Assembly (NCBI GenBank): GCA_000745135.1
Contig: JQNH01000001.1
Location: 3,891,501 to 3,955,500, forward strand
Origin: Rhizobiales bacterium YIM 77505
GTDB lineage: Bacteria; Pseudomonadota; Alphaproteobacteria; Rhizobiales; Beijerinckiaceae
DNA: 64,000 nt
Direction of reading: 5' to 3'
The notes under the pieces are model-generated. The model worked only from the letters and a program-made list of their open reading frames with translations, ran no database searches and had not been told where the DNA came from. Shown piece after piece: positions 26,960 to 35,629 of the stretch (the stretch's first letter is position 1; each line of letters begins with the position of its first letter). Made by a program: the position numbers and the translations under genes.

Positions 26960-26976
26960 TTTAGAACATCTCGAAA
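26960..26976. promoter_or_regulatory. Candidate Irr box (ICE-like) 2
   Basis: TTTAGAACATCTCGAAA matches the ICE consensus TTTAGAA-N3-TTCTAAA with a perfect left half and five of seven in the right half. It ends 13 bases before the preferred hmuP start, so binding here would cover the transcription start or ribosome site. Together with the box at 26909 it suggests paired sites 51 bases apart. Confidence 0.5.
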
Positions 26977-26989
26977 CTGGAGCCTCGCC

Positions 26990-27178
26990 GTGCCTCCTCG
27001 TCCAGCCTCCTCACGTCCGCAAGGCTCGCCCACGGCGCCGACGCCGCCGGCGGCCGCGCCGAACGAGGTGGAGGTCACTGCTCTCATCGGCTCCGGCCGC
27101 GAGGTGGTGCTCCTCCACAACGGGGAGCGCTATCGCCTGCGCATCACCGCCAACGGCAAACTCATCCTCACCAAGTGA
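26990..27178 (+). CDS. hmuP: Hemin uptake protein HmuP (HemP family)
   Basis: Very small protein of 62 residues from a GTG start with GGAG eight bases upstream. After a Pro-rich lead it carries the hallmark VTALIGSGREVVLLHNGERY followed by RLRITANGKLILTK. In rhizobia HmuP is a co-activator with Irr needed for expression of the heme receptor operon. An in-frame ATG at 26936 would add 18 residues but would place Irr box 2 inside the gene, so the GTG is preferred. hmuT follows 14 bases downstream. Confidence 0.88.
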   Translation: MPPRPASSRPQGSPTAPTPPAAAPNEVEVTALIGSGREVVLLHNGERYRLRITANGKLILTK

Positions 27179-27192
27179 CGAGGGAACCATCC

Positions 27193-28074
27193 ATGCCACC
27201 CGCTTGTCTTTCGCGTCGGATGCTCCTCTGCGGAACGCTCGCCCTGCCCTTCCTGCCTGCTGCAAGCCGCGCCGGCGGACAACGCATCGTCAGCGTCGGC
27301 GGCGCGGTCACGGAGATCCTCTATCGCCTGGGGCGCGAGGGCGACATCGTCGGCGTCGATTCGACGAGCCAATATCCTGGCGAGGCCCTGAAGACGAAAC
27401 CGAATGTGGGCTATGTCCGGGCGCTCGGGGCCGAGGGCATTCTTTCGCTCAAGCCCTCGCTCGTCATCGCCGTCGAGGGCGCCGGCCCTCCCGATGTGCT
27501 GCGCCTCGTGGAAGGGGCGGGCATATCGGTCGTGAAAGTCCCGGACGAGCCGAGCGAGGAGGGGGTCCTGCGGCGCATCGCGATCGTCTCCCGGGCGGTG
27601 GGGGCGGAGGAGGTCGGCGCGCGTCTCGTGCAGGAGGTGCGGGATGGCTTTGCGACGCTCGCGGCGGCCAGGGCATCGATCACGACGCCGAAGCGCGTGC
27701 TGTTCATTCTCTCGCTCCAGAACGGACGCCCGCTCGTCGGCGGCAGGGGCACGACGGCCGACGGCATCTTGACGCTCGCCGGCGCCCGCAATGCGGGGGC
27801 GACGCTCGACGGCTGGAAGCCCCTGTCGGAAGAAGGAGTCATCGCCGCCCGGCCGGACGCGGTGGTGATGATGTCGCGCCATGGCGGTGAGGCGGCGCCG
27901 GATCCCTTCGCGCTTCCCGCCTTTTCCGCCACACCGGCAGCGCGGGAGCGGGCGCTCATCGTCATGGACGGCCTTTATCTCCTCGGCTTCGGGCCGCGCA
28001 CCCCGCAGGCTGCCCTCGACCTCCTGACGGCGCTGCATCCTCAAGCCCTCGGCAAAGCGGCGGAACGAGGCTGA
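27193..28074 (+). CDS. hmuT: Hemin ABC transporter periplasmic binding protein
   Basis: Periplasmic heme-binding component of HmuTUV, 293 residues, with a signal peptide ending near AASRAGG. The class III binding-protein fold starts with QRIVSVGGAVTEILYRLG and includes the DSTSQYP and NVGYVRALGAEGILSLKPSLVI segments typical of HmuT. The GAGGGA before the ATG at 27193 decides the start. Its stop overlaps the hmuU ATG (TGATG, 28072-28076), showing tight coupling in hmuPTUV. Confidence 0.94.
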   Translation: MPPACLSRRMLLCGTLALPFLPAASRAGGQRIVSVGGAVTEILYRLGREGDIVGVDSTSQYPGEALKTKPNVGYVRALGAEGILSLKPSLVIAVEGAGPPDVLRLVEGAGISVVKVPDEPSEEGVLRRIAIVSRAVGAEEVGARLVQEVRDGFATLAAARASITTPKRVLFILSLQNGRPLVGGRGTTADGILTLAGARNAGATLDGWKPLSEEGVIAARPDAVVMMSRHGGEAAPDPFALPAFSATPAARERALIVMDGLYLLGFGPRTPQAALDLLTALHPQALGKAAERG

Positions 28075-29156
28075 TGGCCAGTCTCTCGGTCGCCCTTGAC
28101 CGGTCGCCGCTCCGCATGCCGTCGCGAACGCTTCTCGTCATCGCGATCCTGGCTGTTGCGACGGGGCTGGTGAGCCTCCTGGCCCTGGGCTTCGGCGCGA
28201 TGGTCGTTCCGCCGGGGCGCGTCGCAGCACTCCTCGTCGACGCCGTCATGACGGGTGTCGATCCCATGTCCACGGACGCGCTCGTCATCCTGCAGATCAG
28301 GCTGCCCCGCCTTCTTCTTGGGCTCCTGGTTGGGGCGGCGCTCGCCGTCTCGGGGGCGATCATGCAGGGTCTCTTCCGCAACCCGCTCGCGGATCCCGGC
28401 CTCGTCGGCGTCTCGTCCGGCGCGGCGCTGGCCGCGGCGGTCACCATCGTTCTCGGGGATACGCTGCTCGCGCCCGTCTTCGGCAAGCTGCCTTTCGCAG
28501 TCCTGCCGGTCGGTGCCTTCGGCGGCGGGCTTGTCACCACGCTCGCGTTGTATCTGATCGCTACCCGCGAGGGACGAACATCCATCGCCACCATGCTGCT
28601 CGCCGGCATCGCGCTTGGCGCGCTCACCGGTGCCTTCATGGGGTTCCTGTCGTTCGCGAGCGACGATCGTCAGCTCCGCGACCTCACCTTCTGGTCGCTC
28701 GGTTCGCTTGGCGGCGCGACATGGACGAAGGTCCAGGCGGTGGCGCCGCTCGTGCTGCCGGTGCTGCTCGCGACGCCGTTCCTGGCGCGAGGGCTCAATG
28801 CGCTCACGCTCGGCGAGGCGGAGGCGTTCCATCTCGGCGTGCCGGTACAGCGGGTCAAGGCGGCTGCCATCCTCCTGGTGGCGGTCGCCGTTGGCGCCTC
28901 GGTCGCTGCGGCCGGCGTCATCGGCTTCGTCGGCATCGTCGTGCCGCATGTCCTGCGCATGGCGGTCGGCGCCAACCACCGGCTGCTGCTGCCGGCCTCA
29001 GCCCTTCTTGGCGCGGCCCTGCTCGTTGCCGCGGACATCGTCGCGCGCACGGTCGTCGCGCCTGCGGAACTGCCGATCGGCACGCTCACGGCGGCGATCG
29101 GGGCACCCTTCTTCCTGTGGCTTCTCTTGAGCCGTCACCGGAGCGCGCCGGCATGA
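28074..29156 (+). CDS. hmuU: Hemin ABC transporter permease (FecCD family)
   Basis: Inner-membrane permease of 360 residues with about nine or ten hydrophobic helices. FecCD signatures are clear: RLPRLLLGLLVGAALAVSGA, MQGLFRNPLADPGLVGVSSGA and the C-terminal GVIGFVGIVVPHVLRMAVG. It moves heme from HmuT across the inner membrane using HmuV. The gene overlaps hmuT at the 5' end and hmuV at the 3' end (ATGA, 29153-29156). Confidence 0.95.
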   Translation: MASLSVALDRSPLRMPSRTLLVIAILAVATGLVSLLALGFGAMVVPPGRVAALLVDAVMTGVDPMSTDALVILQIRLPRLLLGLLVGAALAVSGAIMQGLFRNPLADPGLVGVSSGAALAAAVTIVLGDTLLAPVFGKLPFAVLPVGAFGGGLVTTLALYLIATREGRTSIATMLLAGIALGALTGAFMGFLSFASDDRQLRDLTFWSLGSLGGATWTKVQAVAPLVLPVLLATPFLARGLNALTLGEAEAFHLGVPVQRVKAAAILLVAVAVGASVAAAGVIGFVGIVVPHVLRMAVGANHRLLLPASALLGAALLVAADIVARTVVAPAELPIGTLTAAIGAPFFLWLLLSRHRSAPA

Positions 29157-29935
29157 GCGCGGTCGAGGCCCGATCCCTGACACTGCGGCGCGGCGGCAGG
29201 ATGCTCGTCGACTCGGTGACCTGCGCCTGCGGTGCCGGGCGGCTCACCGCCATCGTGGGGCCGAACGGGGCCGGCAAGTCCACGCTTCTGAAGCTCTTGG
29301 CCGGCGAACTCCCGCCATCCTCCGGGGAAGTGCTGCTGCATGGGCGTCCCCTGGCGGCCTTCCCCCTTTGGGCGCTCGCGGCCCTTCGCGCCGTCATGCC
29401 GCAGAGCACGAGCCTCGCCTTTCCCTTCACAGTGTCCGAGGTGGTGGGCTTCGGGGTCGACGGCATCGGGCGTGGCCTCTCCCGGCGCGATCGGGCGCGC
29501 CTCGTCACGCACGCGCTCGAACAGGCGGACGTGGCCCAGCTTGCCGGTCGGCCGTTCCAGACCCTTTCGGGGGGCGAACAGCAGCGCGTGCAATTTGCCC
29601 GCGTGCTCGCGCAGCTGGCGGCGGGACGCACAATCGAGGAGCGTCAGATCCTCCTGCTCGACGAGCCGATCGCGAGCCTTGACCTCAAGCATCAGCTGAC
29701 GGTGCTGGAGCGGGCGCGCCAGCTTGCGGGCGAGGGCCTCGCCGTGATCGCCATCCTCCATGATCTGCAGTTCGCGGCTTCTTTCGCCGACGAGGTCCTG
29801 GTGATGAATGCGGGCCGGCTGGTGGCGGCGGGACATCCGTTGCAGGTCCTGACCTCGCACCTGATTCACGACGTATTCCGGGTGCGCCTTGCGAGTGCCG
29901 CGCTGCCGGCCGCGCCGTGGGTCGCAGCGCGTTGA
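29153..29935 (+). CDS. hmuV: Hemin ABC transporter ATP-binding protein
   Basis: ATPase of the heme importer, 260 residues. The Walker A motif GPNGAGKST, signature LSGGEQQR, Walker B ILLLDEP and H-loop histidine (AILHDLQFA) are all intact. A short insertion around [11 protein letters not shown] before Walker B is common in HmuV. It is translated by coupling to hmuU and is the last gene of the heme uptake operon; the next gene on the strand starts 140 bases later. Confidence 0.95.
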   Translation: MSAVEARSLTLRRGGRMLVDSVTCACGAGRLTAIVGPNGAGKSTLLKLLAGELPPSSGEVLLHGRPLAAFPLWALAALRAVMPQSTSLAFPFTVSEVVGFGVDGIGRGLSRRDRARLVTHALEQADVAQLAGRPFQTLSGGEQQRVQFARVLAQLAAGRTIEERQILLLDEPIASLDLKHQLTVLERARQLAGEGLAVIAILHDLQFAASFADEVLVMNAGRLVAAGHPLQVLTSHLIHDVFRVRLASAALPAAPWVAAR

Positions 29936-30018
29936 AGCGCCACGCTCCAAGGCCTTCAGATCCACCCTCGAATGCTGATCGGCAGCGGTCAGGGCTCCTG
30001 CTCGAAGACTCGACGCTT

Positions 30019-30051
30019 GACGCCACGACTGGCGTCTCTATCGAGACGCCA
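30019..30051 (+). promoter_or_regulatory. Three-segment element with two mutually exclusive hairpins
   Basis: GACGCCA (30019-30025) can pair with TGGCGTC (30030-30036). The longer TGGCGTCTC (30030-30038) can pair instead with GAGACGCCA (30043-30051), giving a nine-base-pair stem with a TATC loop. The middle segment is shared, so only one hairpin can form. The element lies 25 bases before the FAH-family start codon and after hmuV. No T tract follows, so control of translation is more likely than termination. Function is inferred. Confidence 0.35.
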
Positions 30052-30075
30052 CAACCCATGACCGAGGAGATCCTG

Positions 30076-30789
30076 ATGAGCGCGACGAGCGAGATGAGGC
30101 GCGAGGCCGGATATGTGATTGAGCCGCCGCCGCAGCCGGCGCTGCCCGTGGTCGGCTCCGACCGGCTCTTCCCGGTCCGCCGCGTCTACTGCGTCGGCCG
30201 CAACTACGCCGAGCACGCGATCGAAATGGGCCATGACCCGAACCGCGAGCCGCCCTTCTTCTTTCAGAAGAACCCTGACGCGCTTGTGACCAATGGCGAG
30301 TTCCCCTACCCCGTGCGCTCCTCCGACGTGCATCACGAGATCGAGCTTATCGTGGCGCTCGGCCGCGGCGGGAAGGACATCCCGGTCGAGAAGGCGCTCG
30401 ATCATGTATGGGGCTATGCGGTCGGCCTCGACATGACCCGCCGCGACCTCCAGGGGGAGGCGAAGAAGATGGGCCGCCCCTGGGAAGTGGGCAAATCCTT
30501 CGAGGCTTCCGCCCCCTGCGGCCCGGTGGTGCCGGCCGCCCAGATCGGCCATCCCGCGAAGGGCCTGGTATGGCTCGATGTGAACGGCGAACGTCGCCAG
30601 AAGGGGGACCTGTCGCAGCTCATCTGGAGTATCCCCGAGACGATCAGCTACCTGTCGGGCCTGTTCACGCTGGCGCCGGGCGACCTCATCATGACCGGCA
30701 CTCCCGCCGGCGTCGGCGCCGTGAAGCGGGGCGATGTCATGAGGGGCGGCGTCGAAGGGGTCGGTGAGATCGAGGTGCGCGTGGTCTGA
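30076..30789 (+). CDS. Fumarylacetoacetate hydrolase family protein
   Basis: FAH-fold hydrolase or isomerase of 237 residues. The metal ligands are visible as the two glutamates of [11 protein letters not shown] and the aspartate of [25 protein letters not shown] and [12 protein letters not shown] are typical of the short, fumarylpyruvate-hydrolase-like members of aromatic degradation. GAGGAGA precedes the ATG at 30076. No catabolic neighbours specify the substrate. The family also includes oxaloacetate decarboxylases, so the exact reaction is open. Confidence 0.9.
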   Translation: MSATSEMRREAGYVIEPPPQPALPVVGSDRLFPVRRVYCVGRNYAEHAIEMGHDPNREPPFFFQKNPDALVTNGEFPYPVRSSDVHHEIELIVALGRGGKDIPVEKALDHVWGYAVGLDMTRRDLQGEAKKMGRPWEVGKSFEASAPCGPVVPAAQIGHPAKGLVWLDVNGERRQKGDLSQLIWSIPETISYLSGLFTLAPGDLIMTGTPAGVGAVKRGDVMRGGVEGVGEIEVRVV

Positions 30790-30923
30790 CGCAAGGTTGG
30801 AGGGAGGAGGGCGCGCGCGGGGACGTGGCGGCCCATGGTTGTGCCGAACTCGTCCCATGCGGTGACGCAACTGCAATCTTCTCGACCCACCCGGCGCGAC
30901 CGGCGAGGCGGCGTGAGCGATCC

Positions 30924-32450
30924 TCACGCAGCGGAGGGGGCCGCCACGCTTGTTGGCCGGCGCAGATAATCATCGAGCGCGGCGCGTTGCGCGGGCGAGA
31001 AGCGCAAGCCGAGCTTGGAGCGGCGCCAGAGGATATCGTCCGCCTCCAGGGCCCACTCCTGCTCCTTGAGGTACGAGACCTCCCGCTCCGTCAGATCGGC
31101 CCCGAGCACGCGGCCGAGATCCGCCGCCGACCGCGCCCCGTCCAGGAGGCGCGAGACCCGCGTGCCGTAGGCGCGCACGAGGCGCGCCGCATGGGTGGGA
31201 GCAAGATAGGGGTGCTCGCGCCGCGTCGCGGCGACCAGTGCCTCGAACCCGTCATGGGGGAAGTCGCCGCCGGGCAGGGGCGCTGTGGCGGTCCATGCCG
31301 GCCGCCGGGCGGCCGGCAGATGGTCCGCGAGCTTGTCGAGGGCCGCTTCGGCCAGCCGACGGTAGGTGGTGATCTTGCCGCCGAAGATCGAGAGCAGGGC
31401 GGGGCTGCCGGGCGGCGCGTCAAGCGCCAGCACGTAATCCCGCGTGGCTTCCTGCGCCTTCGAGGCGCCGTCGTCATAGAGCGGCCGCACCCCTGAATAG
31501 GTCCACACGATGTCCTCGCGCCGCACCGGCTCGCGGAAATACTCGCTTGCGGCAGCGCAGAGATAGGCGATCTCCTCCTCGCTGGCTTCCACCTTGGCCG
31601 GGTCGCCGAAATAGTCCCTGTCGGTGGTGCCGATCAGCGTGAAATCCCGCTCGTAGGGAATCGCGAAGACGATGCGGCCGTCGCGGTTCTGGAAGATGTA
31701 GGCCCGTTCGTGCGCGAAGAGGCGTCGCACCACGATGTGGCTGCCCTGGACGAGCCGCACGGTGGCCGGCGCCCTCGCATGGGCAACGCCGGTCAGCACG
31801 TCGTTGACCCACGGCCCTGCCGCATTGACCAAGGTTTTGGCGAGCACGGTTCCGCGCCGTCCGCCAGGCCCTTCATAGGTGATCCGCCAACCCTTCGGAG
31901 AGCGGGCTGCCGAGGTGACCTTGGTTCGGGTGCGGATGTCAGCGCCGCGCTCCGCGGCATCGCGGGCGTTCAGGACGACGAGCCGGGCGTCCTCAACCCA
32001 GCAATCGGAATACTCGAAGGCCCGCCGGAAGGCGCTCTTCAGGGGCGCGCCGGCATCGTCGTCGGCAAGGTTCAAGCTGCGCGTGCCGGGCAGGAGCTCA
32101 CGCCCGCCGAGATGGTCGTAGAGGAAGAGGCCGAGGCGGATCATCCAGCCCGGCCGCATGCCCGGCGTCTGCGGCAGCACGAAGCGCAAGGGCCAGATGA
32201 TGTGCGGGGCCATCCGCCACAGCACCTCGCGCTCGAGAAGCGCCTCCCGGACGAGACGGAACTCGTAGTGCTCGAGATACCGCAAGCCGCCGTGGATGAG
32301 CTTGGTCGAGGCGGAGGAAGTGCCGCTCGCCAGATCCCGCTGCTCGAACAGGATCACCGAGGCCCCGCGACCGGCGGCATCCCGTGCGATCCCGCAGCCG
32401 TTCACGCCGCCGCCGATGATGGCAAGATCATAGGCGGTTTCCTCGCTCAC
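30924..32450 (-). CDS. glpD: Aerobic glycerol-3-phosphate dehydrogenase
   Basis: Membrane-associated FAD enzyme that oxidises glycerol 3-phosphate to dihydroxyacetone phosphate and passes electrons to the quinone pool. The 508-residue protein starts at a GTG with GGAGGA upstream. It has the FAD-binding AIIGGGVNGCGIARDAAGRG (about residues 9-28), the GTSSASTKLIHGGLRYLE signature and the IGTTDRDYFGDP motif. The frame is open to 32546, but the extra segment is the repeat-rich operator region. It lies 134 bases downstream of glpR, its probable repressor gene. Confidence 0.95.
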   Translation of the reverse strand: MSEETAYDLAIIGGGVNGCGIARDAAGRGASVILFEQRDLASGTSSASTKLIHGGLRYLEHYEFRLVREALLEREVLWRMAPHIIWPLRFVLPQTPGMRPGWMIRLGLFLYDHLGGRELLPGTRSLNLADDDAGAPLKSAFRRAFEYSDCWVEDARLVVLNARDAAERGADIRTRTKVTSAARSPKGWRITYEGPGGRRGTVLAKTLVNAAGPWVNDVLTGVAHARAPATVRLVQGSHIVVRRLFAHERAYIFQNRDGRIVFAIPYERDFTLIGTTDRDYFGDPAKVEASEEEIAYLCAAASEYFREPVRREDIVWTYSGVRPLYDDGASKAQEATRDYVLALDAPPGSPALLSIFGGKITTYRRLAEAALDKLADHLPAARRPAWTATAPLPGGDFPHDGFEALVAATRREHPYLAPTHAARLVRAYGTRVSRLLDGARSAADLGRVLGADLTEREVSYLKEQEWALEADDILWRRSKLGLRFSPAQRAALDDYLRRPTSVAAPSAA

Positions 32451-32516
32451 AGAGGTCCTCCGGACGGCAGAGCATCCCACCCGGAACTTCGTCCGGCGCG
32501 CAGATCGGACCTTAAG

Positions 32517-32554
32517 CGAAAACGAAAACGAAAGCAAGGAAGCCAAACCGAAAG
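32517..32554. promoter_or_regulatory. CGAAA hexamer repeats between glpR and glpD (probable GlpR operator)
   Basis: CGAAAA, CGAAAA and CGAAAG stand in exact tandem at 32517-32534, and a further CGAAAG is at 32549-32554. On the glpD strand they read CTTTCG TTTTCG TTTTCG. Tandem TTTCG-type repeats are common operators for DeoR-family regulators, and GlpR is encoded just upstream. The site lies 67-104 bases before the glpD GTG. Confidence 0.5.
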
Positions 32555-32584
32555 TCGGGAACGTCGCTCAGCGGTCGCGAAAGC

Positions 32585-33370
32585 TCACGCTTCCTCGCCT
32601 GAACCCCCCACTTCGACCACCTGCACGGCATGGCTTGAGCAGAGTTCGCGCAGTGCGGGAGAGGCAAGCTCGTCCGTCACGAAGATGTCGATTTCGCTCA
32701 GGTGCCCGATGCGCACCGGCGCCGCCCGCTGAAGCTTCAGCTTGTCGGCGACGAGCATGACGCGGCGCGCATTGTCGATGATGGCGCGGGACACGCGCAC
32801 CTCGCGGATGTCGAAATCAAGGAGCGAGCCGTCCTCGTCGATGGCGGACACGCCGATGACCGCGAAGTCGACCTTGAACTGGCGCACGAAATCGACGGTT
32901 GCAGCGCCGATCACGGCGCCGTCCGCCCGCCGCACCGGGCCGCCGGCCATGACGACATCGATCTTCGGGTGGCGGTAGAGGAGCGTCGCCACATTGAGGT
33001 TGTTGGTGATGACGAGGAGGTCCTCGTGGGACTGAAGCGCCCGGGCGACTTCTTCCGTCGTGGTGCCGATATTGATGAAGAGCGAGGCGTTGTTGGGGAT
33101 GAGGCGAGCTGCCGCGGCGCCGATGGCGCGCTTTTCCCCTTGGGCGATGAGGCGGCGGGCCTCGTAGGCGAGATTCTCGACCCCCGAGCTGACGACCGCG
33201 CCTCCATGGACGCGAGACATCAGGCGCTGCTCGCACAGGTCGTTCAGGTCCTTGCGGATGGTCTGCGGCGTCACCTCGAAGCGCGCCGCAAGCTCCTCGA
33301 CGCTGACCCGCCCCTGCGCACGGGCGAGGGCGAGAATCTCCTGCTGTCGCGGCGAGATCAATTCCGGCAT
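32585..33370 (-). CDS. glpR: DeoR-family transcriptional regulator, probable GlpR
   Basis: Repressor of 261 residues. The N-terminal DeoR HTH (about 5-60) includes RQQEILALARAQGRVSVEEL and FEVTPQTIRKDLNDLCEQ. The sugar-phosphate sensor domain follows, with LFINIGTTTEEVARAL, VITNNLNVATLL and the IGVSAIDEDGSLLDFD region. Linkage to glpD makes glycerol 3-phosphate the likely effector. The ATG at 33370 begins the conserved N-terminus; earlier in-frame codons to 33424 add no family sequence. The ribosome site is weak. Confidence 0.9.
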   Translation of the reverse strand: MPELISPRQQEILALARAQGRVSVEELAARFEVTPQTIRKDLNDLCEQRLMSRVHGGAVVSSGVENLAYEARRLIAQGEKRAIGAAAARLIPNNASLFINIGTTTEEVARALQSHEDLLVITNNLNVATLLYRHPKIDVVMAGGPVRRADGAVIGAATVDFVRQFKVDFAVIGVSAIDEDGSLLDFDIREVRVSRAIIDNARRVMLVADKLKLQRAAPVRIGHLSEIDIFVTDELASPALRELCSSHAVQVVEVGGSGEEA

Positions 33371-33547
33371 CGGTCTGGCAGGTCCGACGAGCTGCGCGGC
33401 CGTTACAGTAACCGCCGGCACCACGGCAATGCCACCGCTTCCCGGCGCCCTTACAAATCCTCAATCAATTTCAGGAAGAGTTGCGACGTGCGCCATCCCC
33501 CGTAAGCGCCGCCCGATCAACAACCCGAACGTTCCAGAGCTCGAGTC

Positions 33548-35503
33548 TTGCGCGACGGGTCCCGGCCGCTTCTCACCCGGCTTCTTGAAGGAGACCTCTC
33601 CTGCTTCGGTGCTCCCCGGCTCGAGGAGACCGTCGCGGGGAGAGTGCGCGCCGAGCAGATGGCGAGCGTGATCCGCTACACGCCCGGCATGATGCTGGCC
33701 AATCTGAGCTCGGCGCCCATTCTCACGGCCGCCCTGTGGGACACGGCCGATCAGCGGCTGCTATGCGTCTGGGCGGCCCTGATGCTTGGGCTTGCGAGCC
33801 TCTTCTTCGTGAGGCGCATCCAGCGGGCCGGGCGCCCTCCTCCCGCGACGGTCTCCCCGCGCGCCATCCGCCTCACCATTCGCAACGCTCTGGCCCTTGG
33901 CGGCTTGTGGTCGGCGGTGCCGCTGTTCTTCTTCGGCGAGGCGACGAGCGGGGGGCAGCTCATCATCGCCTGCCTTGTCGCAGGCGTCTTGTGCTCGGCC
34001 GCCTTCGGTCTGGCGAGCATCCCCGTCGCCGCGACGGCCTTCACCGGGCCTCTCTTCGTGTCGGTCGGCATCGCCTTCGCGAGCCATGGCGATCCCATGT
34101 ACACCCTCGCGGCCCTGCTCCTCCTCGTCTATGCGGGGATCATCCTGCGGGTCGTGTACTCGCACGGCGTCCAGTTCGCGACGCGTCTTGCGGCCCAGAT
34201 CGCGGTCGAGCACAAGGTGTCCACCGACGGGCTCACCGAGCTGCTCAATCGCACGGGTTTCCAGGAGCGCTTCGAGGCGGCCTTCGACGCCTTCAGGCAG
34301 GGACAGGCCGGCTTCGCCGTCTTCTGCCTCGACCTCGACAGCTTCAAGGCGGTCAACGACACCTACGGCCATGACGCGGGCGACGAACTCCTGGTGCAGG
34401 CCGCCGCCCGTCTCAAGGCGTGCGCCGGGCCCCAAGACACCTGCGCTCGTCTGGGCGGCGATGAGTTCGCGGTGATCGCGCCGGGCCTGGACCGGGCGCA
34501 AGCCAGGGAACGCGCCAGCCAAGTCATCCAAAGCTTCGAGGTGCCCTTCAAGATCGGCCATGTGGAGATCTGCTGCGGCATCAGCATCGGCATCGCCCTT
34601 GCCCCGACGGACGGCACCGATCCGCGCAGCCTTCTCAAGGCGGCGGATATCGCCCTCTACCAGGCCAAGCAGAGCCGCGGCGGCTCGTTCAAATTCTTCG
34701 AGGCGCGGCACAACGAGCGGGAGCGCCAGCGCCGGAACCTGGAACAGGAGCTCCGGCAGGCCCTTCACAAGGGGGAGTTCCGCCTCTTCTACCAGCCCTT
34801 CCTGAACCTTGCCTCGAACCAAGTGGTCGGCTGCGAGGCGCTCCTGCGCTGGGAGCACCCCCTGCGCGGCATCATTCTGCCATCGGAGTTCGTGCCGACC
34901 GCGGAGGAGACGGGGCTGATCGGCCCTATTGGAGAATGGATCATCCAGGAGGCCTGCCGGACCGCGGCAATGTGGCCCGCATCGGCCCGGGTGGCGGTCA
35001 ACCTCTCCATCGCCCAGTTGCGCGATCCGGCCATCGTCCCTGTGGTCATGCGGGCGCTGGCGGAAAGCGGCCTTGCGCCGGAGCGCCTCGAATTCGAGAT
35101 CACGGAAACCGTTCTCATCGGCGAAGCCGAGATTCCGTTCAGGATCCTGCGGCGCCTGTCGAGCCTTGGCATCCGCATCGCCTTGGACGATTTCGGGACC
35201 GGCTATTCGTCCTTGAGCTATTTGCGCAAGCTGCCGCTCCATCGCATCAAGATCGACCGCTCCTTCGTGGGCGACATGCTGAGCGACGCCGATTGCGCCT
35301 CCATCGTTCGCGCCGTGATCGGCCTCGCCGCTGACCTCAACATCGCCACCACTGCCGAGGGCGTCGAGACCGACGAGCAGCTTTCCTGGCTCAAGGCCCG
35401 CGCTTGCAACGAGGCGCAAGGCTACCTGATCAGCAGGCCCTGTCCCGCGGAAGAGCTGACCCGCTTCTTCAAGGACGATGCCGCCCAAAGACGTGCCGCA
35501 TAA
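33548..35503 (+). CDS. Membrane GGDEF-EAL cyclic-di-GMP protein
   Basis: Bifunctional-type c-di-GMP protein of up to 651 residues. An N-terminal region has several membrane helices (about residues 45-210), followed by a GGDEF domain (LGGDEF at 302-307) and an EAL domain (GCEALLRWEHP, Glu430). Both active-site motifs, including DDFGTGYSSLSYL and KIDRSFV in EAL, are intact. The RxxD inhibitory site before GGDEF reads GPQD, so product feedback is probably lost. Translation starts at a TTG at 33548 or possibly the in-frame ATG at 33659; the segment APRLEETVAGRVRAEQM before that ATG looks genuine, so the longer form is given. Confidence 0.88.
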   Translation: MRDGSRPLLTRLLEGDLSCFGAPRLEETVAGRVRAEQMASVIRYTPGMMLANLSSAPILTAALWDTADQRLLCVWAALMLGLASLFFVRRIQRAGRPPPATVSPRAIRLTIRNALALGGLWSAVPLFFFGEATSGGQLIIACLVAGVLCSAAFGLASIPVAATAFTGPLFVSVGIAFASHGDPMYTLAALLLLVYAGIILRVVYSHGVQFATRLAAQIAVEHKVSTDGLTELLNRTGFQERFEAAFDAFRQGQAGFAVFCLDLDSFKAVNDTYGHDAGDELLVQAAARLKACAGPQDTCARLGGDEFAVIAPGLDRAQARERASQVIQSFEVPFKIGHVEICCGISIGIALAPTDGTDPRSLLKAADIALYQAKQSRGGSFKFFEARHNERERQRRNLEQELRQALHKGEFRLFYQPFLNLASNQVVGCEALLRWEHPLRGIILPSEFVPTAEETGLIGPIGEWIIQEACRTAAMWPASARVAVNLSIAQLRDPAIVPVVMRALAESGLAPERLEFEITETVLIGEAEIPFRILRRLSSLGIRIALDDFGTGYSSLSYLRKLPLHRIKIDRSFVGDMLSDADCASIVRAVIGLAADLNIATTAEGVETDEQLSWLKARACNEAQGYLISRPCPAEELTRFFKDDAAQRRAA

Positions 35504-35629
35504 GAAAGCGCCGCTTTCATAGCATCTCGGCTACGGAGAGGCCCGGGCCCGGCGATCGAGGCATCGATCGGGGAGGGATCGAGCGGCGGAACGTGAATGG
35601 CGAAGGCCGCCGTGCGGCCGGTCTTCGCC

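Noticed and set aside
26936-26989. ATG at 26936 as start of hmuP
   Set aside because: It would put the better Irr box inside the gene and gives an N-terminus unlike HmuP; the GTG at 26990 has GGAG at correct spacing.
35504-35629. Hairpins between the GGDEF-EAL gene and the GGT-like gene as terminators
   Set aside because: A GAAAGC/GCTTTC stem at 35504-35518 and a longer imperfect stem near 35600 exist, but both lack T tracts and are weak.
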